From assembly GCF_039538765.1 (NCBI RefSeq), contig NZ_BAABCJ010000001.1, positions 124,001 through 188,000 of the forward strand: a stretch of 64,000 nucleotides of DNA, written 5' to 3'. The translations under genes and the position numbers were made by a program. Positions 43,614-51,871 of the stretch are shown piece by piece (position 1 is the stretch's first letter; the number at the start of each line of letters is the position of its first letter). This DNA is from Zhihengliuella alba (lineage in GTDB: Bacteria; Actinomycetota; Actinomycetes; Actinomycetales; Micrococcaceae). The notes beneath the pieces are model-generated. The model was given only the letters and a program-made list of their open reading frames with translations. It ran no database searches and was not told where the DNA came from.

Positions 43614-44330
43614 TCAGTCCGGGCCCGGGTCCCGCGGTCTCCGGTCCAGCAGATCCCGCACCTCCGCGTCGTCGACCTGGTCGAAGCGCCGGTAGGAGGC
43701 GCCGACGGCCCTGAAGTCGACGGGACGGCAGGGGCACACGAGCAGATCGACCGAGGCGGCCAGCTGGGCGCAGACCTCCGGCGGTCCGACGGGGACCGCG
43801 ATCACGATCCGGGCCGCGCCCGCCGACCGCACCACGTCCACGGCAGCGTGCATGGTGGCGCCGGTCGCCAGGCCGTCGTCGACGAGGACCACGGTCCGGT
43901 CCGCGAAGGGCACGATGCGGCCGTGCAGGTACTCCTGCTGCCGGCGACGCAGTTCGGCGGCCTCCTCGCGCTCGACCCGGTGCAGCTGGCCACGGCTGAT
44001 GTGCCGGGGCATGGACCGCAGCACCGAGCCGACCCGGTGCTCGGCGGTCCGTGGCCCGTGCGCGGCGACGGCGCCGAAGGCGACCTCGCTGTGGCCGGGG
44101 ATCCCGAGCTTGCGGACGATCAGCGCGTCCCAGTCGAGTGCGAGGGTCTCGGCGATGCCGGCCGCGACGGGCACACCGCCGCGAGCCAGGCCCAGGACCA
44201 CGGCGTCGCGGCGCCCGCGCAGCGTGCCCGTCGTGGCCCGGTCGAGTTCCGCGGCCAGCGCCCGGGCGGCCTCCTCGCGATCGGCGTAGGGGGCTGCGGC
44301 TGCGCCGTCGTGCGGCTGGTCCTCACCCAT
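43614..44330 (-). CDS. Phosphoribosyltransferase-family protein
   Basis: A 238-residue protein with the PRPP-binding loop VVLVDDGLATGATMHAA at about 142-158 and an N-terminal GLARGGVPVAAGIAETLALD. It fits a family of actinobacterial phosphoribosyltransferases whose substrate is unknown; the sequence lacks the hood typical of named purine or pyrimidine enzymes. I chose ATG 44330, which has a CAGACT -10 box six bases upstream (44337-44342) and thus may be leaderless; ATG 44387 would add 19 residues. Confidence 0.75.
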   Translation of the reverse strand: MGEDQPHDGAAAAPYADREEAARALAAELDRATTGTLRGRRDAVVLGLARGGVPVAAGIAETLALDWDALIVRKLGIPGHSEVAFGAVAAHGPRTAEHRVGSVLRSMPRHISRGQLHRVEREEAAELRRRQQEYLHGRIVPFADRTVVLVDDGLATGATMHAAVDVVRSAGAARIVIAVPVGPPEVCAQLAASVDLLVCPCRPVDFRAVGASYRRFDQVDDAEVRDLLDRRPRDPGPD

Positions 44331-44336
44331 GGATCC

Positions 44337-44342
44337 AGTCTG
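44337..44342 (-). promoter_or_regulatory. -10 box CAGACT of the phosphoribosyltransferase gene
   Basis: CAGACT, six bases (GGATCC), then ATG 44330. Confidence 0.4.
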
Positions 44343-44475
44343 CACCCGCGACGGCCCGTCGTCACGGGCGGCGTCGCGGGGGGGCAAGGAGAACGACGGC
44401 GCCCGGCGCCTCCCGGTGTCGATGCCGGGAGCCGCCGGGTGCCGTCGTGCCGCGGGGTGGCGCGCGTGGTCAGGC

Positions 44476-45588
44476 TCAGACCTGGTTGCCGAGCTTGAAC
44501 CCCTTCGAGGCCTCGCCGCGGTAGGTGCCGTCTTCGTCCTGCTCGCGGGTGTAGGAGAAACCGTCGGCGCCGACGGTCACGGCCATCTCCGAGCTGTCGG
44601 TGCGCTCGACGACCTCCTGGGGGTTCCCGTCCAGGTCGAGGACGGGGGAGGCCTCGGTGTACCAGGACGGGACCACCGGGTTGCCCCACCAGTCGCGGCG
44701 CTGGTTGTCGTGGACGTCCCACGTGATGACCGGGTTGTCCGGGTCGCCGGTGTAGTAGTCCTGCGTGTAGATCTCGATGCGGTGGTCGTCCGGATCGAGG
44801 ATGTACAGGTAGAACGCGTTGGAGACGCCGTGGCGGCCCGGGCCGCGCTCGATCCGGTCGGACAGGCGCAGGGCGCCCATCTTGTCGCAGATCTGGATGA
44901 TGTTGTGCTTCTCGTGCGTGGAGAAGGCGACGTGGTGCAGCCGCGGTCCGTTGCCGCCGGTCAGGGCCGTGTCGTGCACGGTGCCCTTGCGGTGCATCCA
45001 CGCCGCGTAGGTGGTGCCCTCGGCGTCCTTGATGTCCTCGGTGACACGGAAGCCCAGGTCCTCCAGGTACTTCCGGCCCCGGGGGACGTCGGGGGTGACC
45101 TGGTTGAAGTGGTCCAGGCGCACCAGCTCGCCGGCCGAGTAGAGGTCGTAGCGCATGTGCAGCCGCTCCACGTGCTCGACCTCGTGGAAGAACTCGTAGG
45201 GGAAGCCCAGCGGGTCCTCGACGCGCACGGAGTCGCCGATGCCGCGGACGAACCCCTCGCTCCGGCGCTCGGTCCGGCAGCCGAGCTCACGGTAGTAGGC
45301 CTCGGCGCGGTCCACGTCCTCGGGGGTGCGGACGCGGTAGGCGAAGGCCTTCGCGGCCGCGACCGGGCCCTTGGTCAGGACCAGGTTGTGGTGGATGAAC
45401 TCCTCGAAGGAGCGCAGGTAGATCTGCTGGTCGTCCTCGTGGGTGACGTGCAGGCCCAGCAGGTCCACGTAGAAGTCGCGGGACCTCGCCAGGTCGGTCA
45501 CCACCAGCTCCATGTAGGCGCAGCGGAGGATGTCCGGCGTCGGCGCGGTGGGCCGGGGGATCTCATTGGAGGCGGTCTTCTCGGTCAT
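44476..45588 (-). CDS. hpaD: Homoprotocatechuate (3,4-dihydroxyphenylacetate) 2,3-dioxygenase
   Basis: An extradiol ring-cleaving dioxygenase that opens homoprotocatechuate with O2 to 5-carboxymethyl-2-hydroxymuconate semialdehyde. The 370-residue protein is plainly an orthologue of the well-studied Brevibacterium fuscum enzyme, with long identical stretches as I remember it. By alignment the iron ligands are H160 (VRLDHFNQV), H219 (PRLHHVAFS) and E272 (HRIEIYTQD). ATG 45588 follows CCAGGAGACAG. It is the last gene of the operon and follows hpaE by 74 bases. Confidence 0.97.
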   Translation of the reverse strand: MTEKTASNEIPRPTAPTPDILRCAYMELVVTDLARSRDFYVDLLGLHVTHEDDQQIYLRSFEEFIHHNLVLTKGPVAAAKAFAYRVRTPEDVDRAEAYYRELGCRTERRSEGFVRGIGDSVRVEDPLGFPYEFFHEVEHVERLHMRYDLYSAGELVRLDHFNQVTPDVPRGRKYLEDLGFRVTEDIKDAEGTTYAAWMHRKGTVHDTALTGGNGPRLHHVAFSTHEKHNIIQICDKMGALRLSDRIERGPGRHGVSNAFYLYILDPDDHRIEIYTQDYYTGDPDNPVITWDVHDNQRRDWWGNPVVPSWYTEASPVLDLDGNPQEVVERTDSSEMAVTVGADGFSYTREQDEDGTYRGEASKGFKLGNQV

Positions 45589-45662
45589 GTCTGTCTCCTG
45601 GGGTGGGTACGACGGCGGCACGCGGCGCTGCGTGCCGCCGTCGGGAGGGTGGGGTGGTCGGG

Positions 45663-47195
45663 TCAGCCGTCGAGCTTCGCGGCGTCGTCCAGAGACCCGA
45701 ACTTGGGGGTGTGGACGTCGCCGAGGGTGATGTGCACGGCCTGCTGGTCGGTGTAGAAGTCGATGGAGCGGTAGCCCCCCTCGTGTCCGAGGCCGGAGGC
45801 CTTGACGCCGCCGAACGGGCTGCGCAGATCGCGGACGTTGTGGCTGTTGAGCCACACCATGCCCGCCTCCACGTCCTGCGCGAAGTTGTGGGCGCGCTTC
45901 AGGTCCGAGGTCCACACGTAGGCGGCCAGCCCGTACTTGGTGTTGTTCGCCAGCTCGAGGGCCTCCTCGTCCGTGTCGAAGGGCGTGATCGCGACGACGG
46001 GGCCGAAGATCTCCTCCTGGAAGATCCGTGCGTCCGGGGCCACGTCGGCGAAGACGGTCGGCGCCACGTAGGAACCGTTCTCCTGGCCCACGGGCAGGTG
46101 CTCCGGCCGGCCGCCGCCGGCGAGCAGCCGGCCCTCGGACTTGCCCAGCTCCACGTAGCCCATGACCTTGTCGTAGTGCTCCGGGTGGACCAGCGCGCCG
46201 ACCTGGGTCTGCGGATCGTGGGGGTCGCCGACCCGGATGTTCCGGGCGCGCTCCGCGTAGACCTCGCAGAAGCGGTCGTAGATGTCCCGCTGGACCAGGA
46301 TGCGGCTGCCGGCCGTGCAGCGCTCGCCGTTGAGCGAGAACACGCCGAACAGCGTGGAGTCGATCGCGGCGTCGAAGTCCGCGTCGGCGAAGACGATCGC
46401 CGGCGACTTGCCGCCGAGCTCCATCGACATGCCCTTCAGGCCCTCCGCGCAGTTGCGGAAGATGGTCTGCCCCGTGGTCGACTCGCCGGTGAAGGAGATC
46501 AGCGGGACGTCCGGGTGCTTGACCAGGGAGTCGCCGGCCGTCTCGCCGAGCCCGTTGACCAGGTTGAACACGCCGTCGGGCAGGCCGGCCTCCTTGAAGA
46601 TGGTCGCCCACAGGGAGGCGGACAGCGGCGTGAACTCGGCCGGCTTGAGGACCACGGTGCACCCGGAGGCGATCGACGGGGCGAGCTTCCAGGATTCCAG
46701 CATGAACGGCGTGTTCCAGGGGGTGATGAGCCCGGCGACACCGATCGGCTTGCGGTTGACGTAATTGACCTGCGAGCCCGGGACCTTGAAGGCGTTGTCG
46801 TGCTGGGCGACGATCAGGTCGGCGAAGAAGCGGAAGTTCTCGGCCGCGCGCTTCGCCTGACCGCGCGCCTGGGTGATCGGCAGGCCGGTGTCGAACGTCT
46901 CGAGCTCGGCGAGGCGGTCCTCCTGCTCGACGACGGCGTCGGCGATCCGGTACAGCACATTGGCGCGCTCGCGGGCCTTCATGCGCGGCCACGGGCCGTT
47001 GACGAAGGCCTCGCGGGCGGCTGCGACGGCGGCGTCGACGTCGGCCTTCTGCCCGGAGGCTGCGGTGGCGTAGGGCTGGTTGGTCACTGGATCGAGGACG
47101 TCGAAGGTCTCGCCGCCGATCGAGTCGACGAATGCGCCGCCGATGTAGTGCTGGAGCCGGGTCGGCAGGGCGTCGGGGAGGAAGTGCTTGCTCAT
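45663..47195 (-). CDS. hpaE: 5-Carboxymethyl-2-hydroxymuconate semialdehyde dehydrogenase
   Basis: HpaE oxidises the HpaD product with NAD. The 510-residue aldehyde dehydrogenase has TPWNTPFMLESWK (about 158-170), the NAD-site FTGESTTGQ, general base E259 in MELGGKSPAIVF and nucleophile C293 in NGERCTAGSR. Its start overlaps the GntR gene stop as ATGA. Length and motifs are normal. Confidence 0.95.
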   Translation of the reverse strand: MSKHFLPDALPTRLQHYIGGAFVDSIGGETFDVLDPVTNQPYATAASGQKADVDAAVAAAREAFVNGPWPRMKARERANVLYRIADAVVEQEDRLAELETFDTGLPITQARGQAKRAAENFRFFADLIVAQHDNAFKVPGSQVNYVNRKPIGVAGLITPWNTPFMLESWKLAPSIASGCTVVLKPAEFTPLSASLWATIFKEAGLPDGVFNLVNGLGETAGDSLVKHPDVPLISFTGESTTGQTIFRNCAEGLKGMSMELGGKSPAIVFADADFDAAIDSTLFGVFSLNGERCTAGSRILVQRDIYDRFCEVYAERARNIRVGDPHDPQTQVGALVHPEHYDKVMGYVELGKSEGRLLAGGGRPEHLPVGQENGSYVAPTVFADVAPDARIFQEEIFGPVVAITPFDTDEEALELANNTKYGLAAYVWTSDLKRAHNFAQDVEAGMVWLNSHNVRDLRSPFGGVKASGLGHEGGYRSIDFYTDQQAVHITLGDVHTPKFGSLDDAAKLDG

Positions 47196-47938
47196 GGTGT
47201 GTCCTTTCGTCCGCGCAGGGCGGGCTCGGGGGTCTGGTCGGGGGTGGCGTCGGTGGGGCTCGTGCCCGGGAGGGGGAGGTACAGCGGCGACGGCGGGAGG
47301 CCGGCGACCGCCAGGTAGGCGTTCAGCGTGTTGGTGCGGTGGTCTCGCGCAGCCGCCTCCACGGAGGGCGGGGGAGCGCCGGCCTCCAGCAGGTCGAGGA
47401 GGACGTCGTGCTCGGCGACCGACTCCCGTGCCCGGCCGGGCACGGTGGCGAACGTCGAGGAGCGCATGGCCCGCATGCGGTTCCAGCCGCGCTGGACCAG
47501 GTCCAGGATGTGGGGGTTCGGGCAGGGGCCGTAGAGCCGCTCGTGGAAGGCCACATTCAGCCGAGAGAACCGCTGCGGGTCGAAGTGCTCCAGGCAGGAC
47601 TCCATGTCCCGGTTGATCCGGCGGGCTGCAGCCAGGTCGTCCGCGTCGAGCAGCGGGGCGGCCAGGGCCGTCGCCGCCCCCTCGAGGACCGAGAGCGTCT
47701 GGAGCGTGTGCAGGTAGAGCGTCGCGTCCACGCTCGCCACGGTCGCGCCGACGTTCCGCTCGAAGGCCACCAGACCCTCGGCCTCGAGCCGGCGGATCGC
47801 CTCCCGGACGGGGACCGTGGAGCAGCCGAGCTCCGCGGCGATGCTCCCCAGGACCAGACGGTAGCCGGGGGAGTAGGCCCCGGAGACGATCTTGTCCTGG
47901 ATCAGCTCGTACGCCTGCTCCGACTTAGAGGGCGCCAA
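47192..47938 (-). CDS. GntR-family regulator (FCD type)
   Basis: A 248-residue regulator with an N-terminal winged helix (LIQDKIVSGAYSPGYRL, then CSTVPVREAIRRLEAEGLV) and a helical FCD ligand domain. It starts at TTG 47938 within hpaG, after GGAG, and is coupled on both sides, so it is made together with the enzymes it probably controls. The perfect palindrome at 49510-49521 suits this family. It likely responds to homoprotocatechuate or 4-hydroxyphenylacetate, which is inference. The last 35 residues are a polar tail. Confidence 0.88.
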   Translation of the reverse strand: MAPSKSEQAYELIQDKIVSGAYSPGYRLVLGSIAAELGCSTVPVREAIRRLEAEGLVAFERNVGATVASVDATLYLHTLQTLSVLEGAATALAAPLLDADDLAAARRINRDMESCLEHFDPQRFSRLNVAFHERLYGPCPNPHILDLVQRGWNRMRAMRSSTFATVPGRARESVAEHDVLLDLLEAGAPPPSVEAAARDHRTNTLNAYLAVAGLPPSPLYLPLPGTSPTDATPDQTPEPALRGRKDTP

Positions 47939-49466
47939 GGTCCGCTCCGGCGTCGACCCAGGCGTGGTACTTCGCCAGCCAGTCCTTGTTCATGGGGAAC
48001 AGGCCGTCGATCGCGTGACCCTGCTTGACGTGCTCGAGGACGAACGAGTCACGCCGCTCCTGCTCCACGACCTCGTCGGCGAGCTCCGCGACGAGGGCCG
48101 GCGGGATCACGAGGATCCCGTCGGAGTCGCCGACGATCACGTCCCCCGGCTGGACGGTCGTGCCGCCGCAGGCGATGGTCTCGTCGACGCTCCAGGGGAC
48201 GTGCTTGCGGCCGAGGACGGCCGGGTGCGCCCCATGGTGGAAGACCGGCAGGTCGGCGTCCTCCACCGCCGAGAGGTCCCGCACGGCGCCGTCGGTGATG
48301 ATCGCCTCCGCCCCGAGCACCTGGCTGCGCATCGCGAGGATGTCGCCGAGGGTCGCAGAGCCCTGCTCGCCGCGGGCCTCCATGACGAGGATCTCGCCCG
48401 GCTTCAGGGAGTCCATCGCCTGCTTCTGCGCGTTGTAGCCGCCGCCGCGAGCCTTGAAGAGGTCCTCGCGATGGGGGACGTAGCGCAGGGTGCGGGCGAC
48501 GCCGATGACCTTGCGCGTCCCCTTCGTCGCGGTGAGCCCCTCGATCGCCACGTTGTTCAGCCCGCGCTTGCGCAGTGCGCCGGAGATCGTCGCCGTGGCC
48601 ACGGAGAGCAGCTTGGCGCGGACCTCGTCCGTCAGCACGTCGCGGCCCGTGGGCTCGCTCTCGACGCCAGCGCCCTCCGCCGTGCCGTAGGCGTCGACCC
48701 GGTCGGCGTCCGTGATGCGAGGCGGGTTCCCGAACGCGGCGAAGCCCGCCTCGCCCTGGACCACCGTCGTCGCCAGCGGGCCGGTCGTGCGGCCGGAGGC
48801 GATGTCGTCGACCTGGACCTCCACCACGTCGCCGGGCACGACGACGGACGAGCCCGCCGGGGTGCCCGTGAGGATGACGTCGCCGGGCAGGAGGGTCATC
48901 TGCTGGGAGAGGTCCGCGACGATCTGGCCGAACTCGAACAGGAGCTCCTCGGTGGTGGCGTCCTGGACGACCTCCCCGTTCACCCGGGTGCGGATCCGCA
49001 GCCGCTGCGGGTCCACCGCGTCGGCCGGGAGCAGGGCCGGGCCGAGCGGGGTGAAGCCGTCGCCGGACTTGGAGCGGACGTTCGATCCCTTGTCCGCGTA
49101 CTTGATGTCGTACAGGCCGAGGTCGTTGCTGGCGGTCACCCAGCCCACGTGGGACCAGCCGGCCTCGGGCGAGACGCGCCGCGCGCGCGTGCCGATGACC
49201 AGGGCGATCTCGCCCTCGAAGGCCAGCAGCTCGGTTCCGGCGGGGCGCTCCACGGCGCTGCCGCTCGGGGCCAGGGAGGAGGTCGCCTTCATGAAGTAGG
49301 ACGGGAACTTCGGCGTGCGGCCGCGCTGCTCGGCCCGCGACCGGTAGGAGAGGTGGACGGCCAGGACCTTGCCGACCGAGTCGAGGAAGGCCTGGTCGAC
49401 CGGGCGTTCGCCGGAGGGGTTCGCCTGCGCGGCTGTTGCGGTGTGGTTCCCATGGTCGTTCGTCAA
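47925..49466 (-). CDS. hpaG: FAH-family decarboxylase/isomerase fused to RraA-like aldolase domain
   Basis: A 513-residue two-domain protein. Residues 25-245 are a fumarylacetoacetate-hydrolase fold with metal ligands E84 and E86 (FEGEIALVIG) and D115, plus DVILTGTPAGSSV; in this pathway such domains decarboxylate and isomerise the muconate. Residues 280-500 match the RraA/4-hydroxy-4-methyl-2-oxoglutarate aldolase fold: ATLGDILAMRS, the R395-D396 pair in DGAVRDLSAV and GDSDGILVIP. The usual acid three positions after the Arg-Asp pair is alanine here. Start TTG 49466 follows GGGAGCAGATC. First gene of the operon. Symbol given for the FAH half only. Confidence 0.85.
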   Translation of the reverse strand: MTNDHGNHTATAAQANPSGERPVDQAFLDSVGKVLAVHLSYRSRAEQRGRTPKFPSYFMKATSSLAPSGSAVERPAGTELLAFEGEIALVIGTRARRVSPEAGWSHVGWVTASNDLGLYDIKYADKGSNVRSKSGDGFTPLGPALLPADAVDPQRLRIRTRVNGEVVQDATTEELLFEFGQIVADLSQQMTLLPGDVILTGTPAGSSVVVPGDVVEVQVDDIASGRTTGPLATTVVQGEAGFAAFGNPPRITDADRVDAYGTAEGAGVESEPTGRDVLTDEVRAKLLSVATATISGALRKRGLNNVAIEGLTATKGTRKVIGVARTLRYVPHREDLFKARGGGYNAQKQAMDSLKPGEILVMEARGEQGSATLGDILAMRSQVLGAEAIITDGAVRDLSAVEDADLPVFHHGAHPAVLGRKHVPWSVDETIACGGTTVQPGDVIVGDSDGILVIPPALVAELADEVVEQERRDSFVLEHVKQGHAIDGLFPMNKDWLAKYHAWVDAGADLGAL

Positions 49467-49509
49467 GATCTGCTCCCGGGGCTCGATGAGTACGGATCGG
49501 ATGTACGAA

Positions 49510-49521
49510 ATCGTATACGAT
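49510..49521. promoter_or_regulatory. Perfect palindrome ATCGTATACGAT, probable GntR operator
   Basis: A 12-bp perfect palindrome 44 bases before hpaG. It fits the TNGTNNACNA half-site pattern of FCD-type GntR operators. A minus-strand -35 TTGACA lies at 49546-49551 and a weak -10 CACCAT at 49523-49528, which puts the operator across the transcription start. Confidence 0.65.
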
Positions 49522-49621
49522 CATGGTGTCCTCCGTCACGCATCCTGTCAAGGGCTGTCGTCCTCTGCCCGTTCTCCGCCCGTCCGGCTGACCGCGGCTG
49601 GCTCCCGGGGCGCAGCGACGA

Positions 49622-49657
49622 CGAAGGCCGCCCACGCGCAAACGTGGGCGGCCTTCG
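49622..49657. terminator. Terminator after the 2-oxoacid dehydrogenase operon
   Basis: A perfect 15-bp stem, 49622-49636 with 49643-49657, around CGCAAA, 33 bases beyond the stop of the hydrolase gene and upstream of the hpaG promoter. Confidence 0.75.
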
Positions 49658-49690
49658 AGTGCTGGTGGGTGGATGTCCGGCCTGGTCCAG

Positions 49691-50521
49691 CTAGGACGCG
49701 AAGTGCTCCAGGGCGGCCTGCTTGAAGGCGCGTGAGGTCACCGCGTTCGAGTGCGTGCGCGCCGGCAGCCACAGTTCCTCGGCTCCGCCCGCGCCGCGTG
49801 CCAGCTCGGTCAGGCGCGGCATGGTCTCGGCGAGCTCGTCCCGCTGCCCGGCGACCAGGAGGACCGGTTGCTGCGGCACGGACTGCCCGGGCGTGAACGG
49901 CTCGGCGCCCACTGCCTCGATCACCCGCAGCAGGGCGTCGACGTCGTTGCTCGGGACCAGCTGGGCCATCTGCAGCAGCGCATCCGACACTGGGTCGGAC
50001 ATGCGCGCCGCGTCGTCCCCGCTCGCGAGGACCGCGCGCGCCTCGGGGACGTCGAAGTCGGCGAGCGGGTCCGTGGCGGCGGCACCGCCGAGGACGAGCT
50101 GGTGGACCAGCTCCGGGTAGTCCGCGGCCAGGCCCCAGGCCAGGCGCGCCCCGAAGGAGTATCCGACGACGTCGACGAGCCCCTCGGTCGCCGCAGCGCG
50201 GCCGTCTGTCCCGGCGGCCGTGACGTCGCCGCCGTGCCCCAGGGCCTCGAGGGCCGCCCGCCGGATGCCGGCGCGCAGCAGGCTCGGCACCGGCGCCGAG
50301 GCGTCGGGCCCGTCCAGCGGCGTCTGTCCGTGCCCGGGCAGGTCGACGGCGACGACTCGGCGGCCGGCGTCGTTCAGGTACTTCACCCAGCCGGTGGCGA
50401 CCCAGTTCAGCTCGGTGGACGAGGCGAAGCCGTGGATCAGCAGGACGGGCCGGCCCGTCTCGGCGCCCTCGGGCGCGAAGACGTGGGCGGTCAGCTGCGG
50501 GACGTCGGTCACGGCCGGCAT
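49691..50521 (-). CDS. Alpha/beta hydrolase of AcoC type
   Basis: A 276-residue alpha/beta hydrolase: PVLLIHGFASSTELNW near residue 24, VAVDLPGHGQTPL, the nucleophile elbow VVGYSFGAR and a C-terminal aspartate/histidine region (LVAGQRDELAE, ARTHSNAV). The start overlaps the stop of the lipoyl gene as TGATG. In acetoin dehydrogenases the E2 (AcoC) is a lipoyl domain fused to just such a hydrolase, so this looks like the second half of a split AcoC, acting as acyltransferase or thioesterase for the complex. That is inference from order. Confidence 0.8.
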   Translation of the reverse strand: MPAVTDVPQLTAHVFAPEGAETGRPVLLIHGFASSTELNWVATGWVKYLNDAGRRVVAVDLPGHGQTPLDGPDASAPVPSLLRAGIRRAALEALGHGGDVTAAGTDGRAAATEGLVDVVGYSFGARLAWGLAADYPELVHQLVLGGAAATDPLADFDVPEARAVLASGDDAARMSDPVSDALLQMAQLVPSNDVDALLRVIEAVGAEPFTPGQSVPQQPVLLVAGQRDELAETMPRLTELARGAGGAEELWLPARTHSNAVTSRAFKQAALEHFAS

Positions 50522-50850
50522 CAGTCGTCGTCGAGGTTGGCGCTGAGCCGCACCCGGCGCTTGGGCGCCTCGTCCTTCGGCACGGTGCCCACGATCCCGG
50601 CAGTGTCGTCCGGCACCTCGAAGACGATCAGCGGATCGCCGACGTTGATCGTGTCGCCCGGCTCGCCGAACGTGCGCACGACGGTGCCGGCCTGCGGGCT
50701 CGGCAGCTCCAGCGAGCTCTTGGTGGTCTCGACCTCGACCATCGGCTGGTTGCGCTCGACCTGGTCGCCCTCGGCGACCAGCCACTCCAGCACGGTCGCC
50801 TCGATCAGGCCCTCGCCCAGGTCGGGCAGCGGGAAGGAAACTTCAGCCAC
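50521..50850 (-). CDS. Stand-alone lipoyl-domain protein (E2 fragment)
   Basis: A 109-residue protein consisting only of a lipoyl domain (1-80) and a polar tail. It starts with SFPLPDLGEGLIEATVLEWL, and the lysine of VETTKSSLELPSP (about residue 44) is the lipoylation site. The peripheral-subunit-binding and catalytic domains of a normal E2 are absent. The GTG start overlaps the E1-beta stop by eight bases, and the stop overlaps the hydrolase start, so it is a built-in member of the operon and not a broken gene end. Confidence 0.85.
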   Translation of the reverse strand: MAEVSFPLPDLGEGLIEATVLEWLVAEGDQVERNQPMVEVETTKSSLELPSPQAGTVVRTFGEPGDTINVGDPLIVFEVPDDTAGIVGTVPKDEAPKRRVRLSANLDDD

Positions 50851-51871
50851 GGCGGTACTCCAATACTCGTTGAATGCCGAAGAGGATGCGGTCGGCGTTG
50901 GGCAGGTACTCGTTCTCCAGGCTGCCCGAGGGGAAGGGGACGTCGAATCCGGTGACGCGTTCCACGGGTGCCTTCAGGGTACCGAAGCAGTGCTCGGTGA
51001 TCAGCTGAGCCACCTCGGCGCCGAGTCCGGCGCTCCTCGGCGCCTCGTGCACCACGACGGCGCGGCGGGTCTTGGCGACGGACCTCGCCAGGCCCTCGGC
51101 GTCGATGGGCTTGAGCCAGCGCAGGTCCAGGACCTCGACCTCCACCCCGTCCTCGGCGGCCATGTCCGCCACCTGCAGGCAGCGGGAGACCATCGCGCCC
51201 CAGGCGACGAGGGTCAGGTGCCGGCCCTCGCGGGCCACGACCGAGCCGGTCAGGTCGCCGGGGGTCTCGAAGTCCACGCTGCCCTTCTGCCAGTAGCGGG
51301 ACTTGGGCTCCATGAAGACCACCGGGTCCGGCATCGTCGCCGCGTGGCGCATCAGGTGGTAGGCCTGGTGCGGGTTCGACGGCGAGACCACCTTGAGCCC
51401 GGCGACGTGGGCGAACAGCCACTCGAGCGACTCCGAGTGCAGCTCGGGGGACTGGATGCCGCCGAAGCTCGGCATGCGCAGTGTGATCGGCATCGGCAGG
51501 GCGCCGCGGGTGCGGAAGTTCATGCGGGCGATCTGCGTGACGATCTGGTTCACGGCCGGGTAGGTGAACCCGTCGAACTGGACCTCGGGGATCGGGTGGT
51601 AGCCGGCCATCGCCAGCCCCACGGACATGCCGAGGATTCCGGACTCCGCCAGCGGGGTGTCGAAGACGCGCTCGGCGCCGAAGCGCTCCTGGAGTCCGTC
51701 GGTGATGCGGAAGACGCCGCCGAGCCGGCCCACGTCCTCTCCCAGCACCAGCGCCCGCGGGTTCTCCTCCAGCGCATCGGCGAGGGCCGCGTTGATGGCC
51801 TTGTTGAGCGAGAGCTCCTGCGTCCCCGTCCGCACTGCTCCGGTGTTCGCGGTCATGGTCGCCTCAGGCAT
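50843..51871 (-). CDS. 2-Oxoacid dehydrogenase E1 subunit beta
   Basis: The beta subunit of a thiamine-dependent E1, 342 residues. It contains RALVLGEDVGRLGGVFR with the TPP-contacting glutamate, FDTPLAESGILGMSVG, GFTYPAVNQIVTQIARM and the C-terminal transketolase domain (VAWGAMVSRCLQVAD). ATG 51871 has AGGAG seven bases upstream and overlaps the alpha stop by eight bases; ATG 51856 is the alternative. It matches branched-chain, pyruvate and acetoin E1 proteins about equally to the eye. Confidence 0.9.
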   Translation of the reverse strand: MPEATMTANTGAVRTGTQELSLNKAINAALADALEENPRALVLGEDVGRLGGVFRITDGLQERFGAERVFDTPLAESGILGMSVGLAMAGYHPIPEVQFDGFTYPAVNQIVTQIARMNFRTRGALPMPITLRMPSFGGIQSPELHSESLEWLFAHVAGLKVVSPSNPHQAYHLMRHAATMPDPVVFMEPKSRYWQKGSVDFETPGDLTGSVVAREGRHLTLVAWGAMVSRCLQVADMAAEDGVEVEVLDLRWLKPIDAEGLARSVAKTRRAVVVHEAPRSAGLGAEVAQLITEHCFGTLKAPVERVTGFDVPFPSGSLENEYLPNADRILFGIQRVLEYRRG

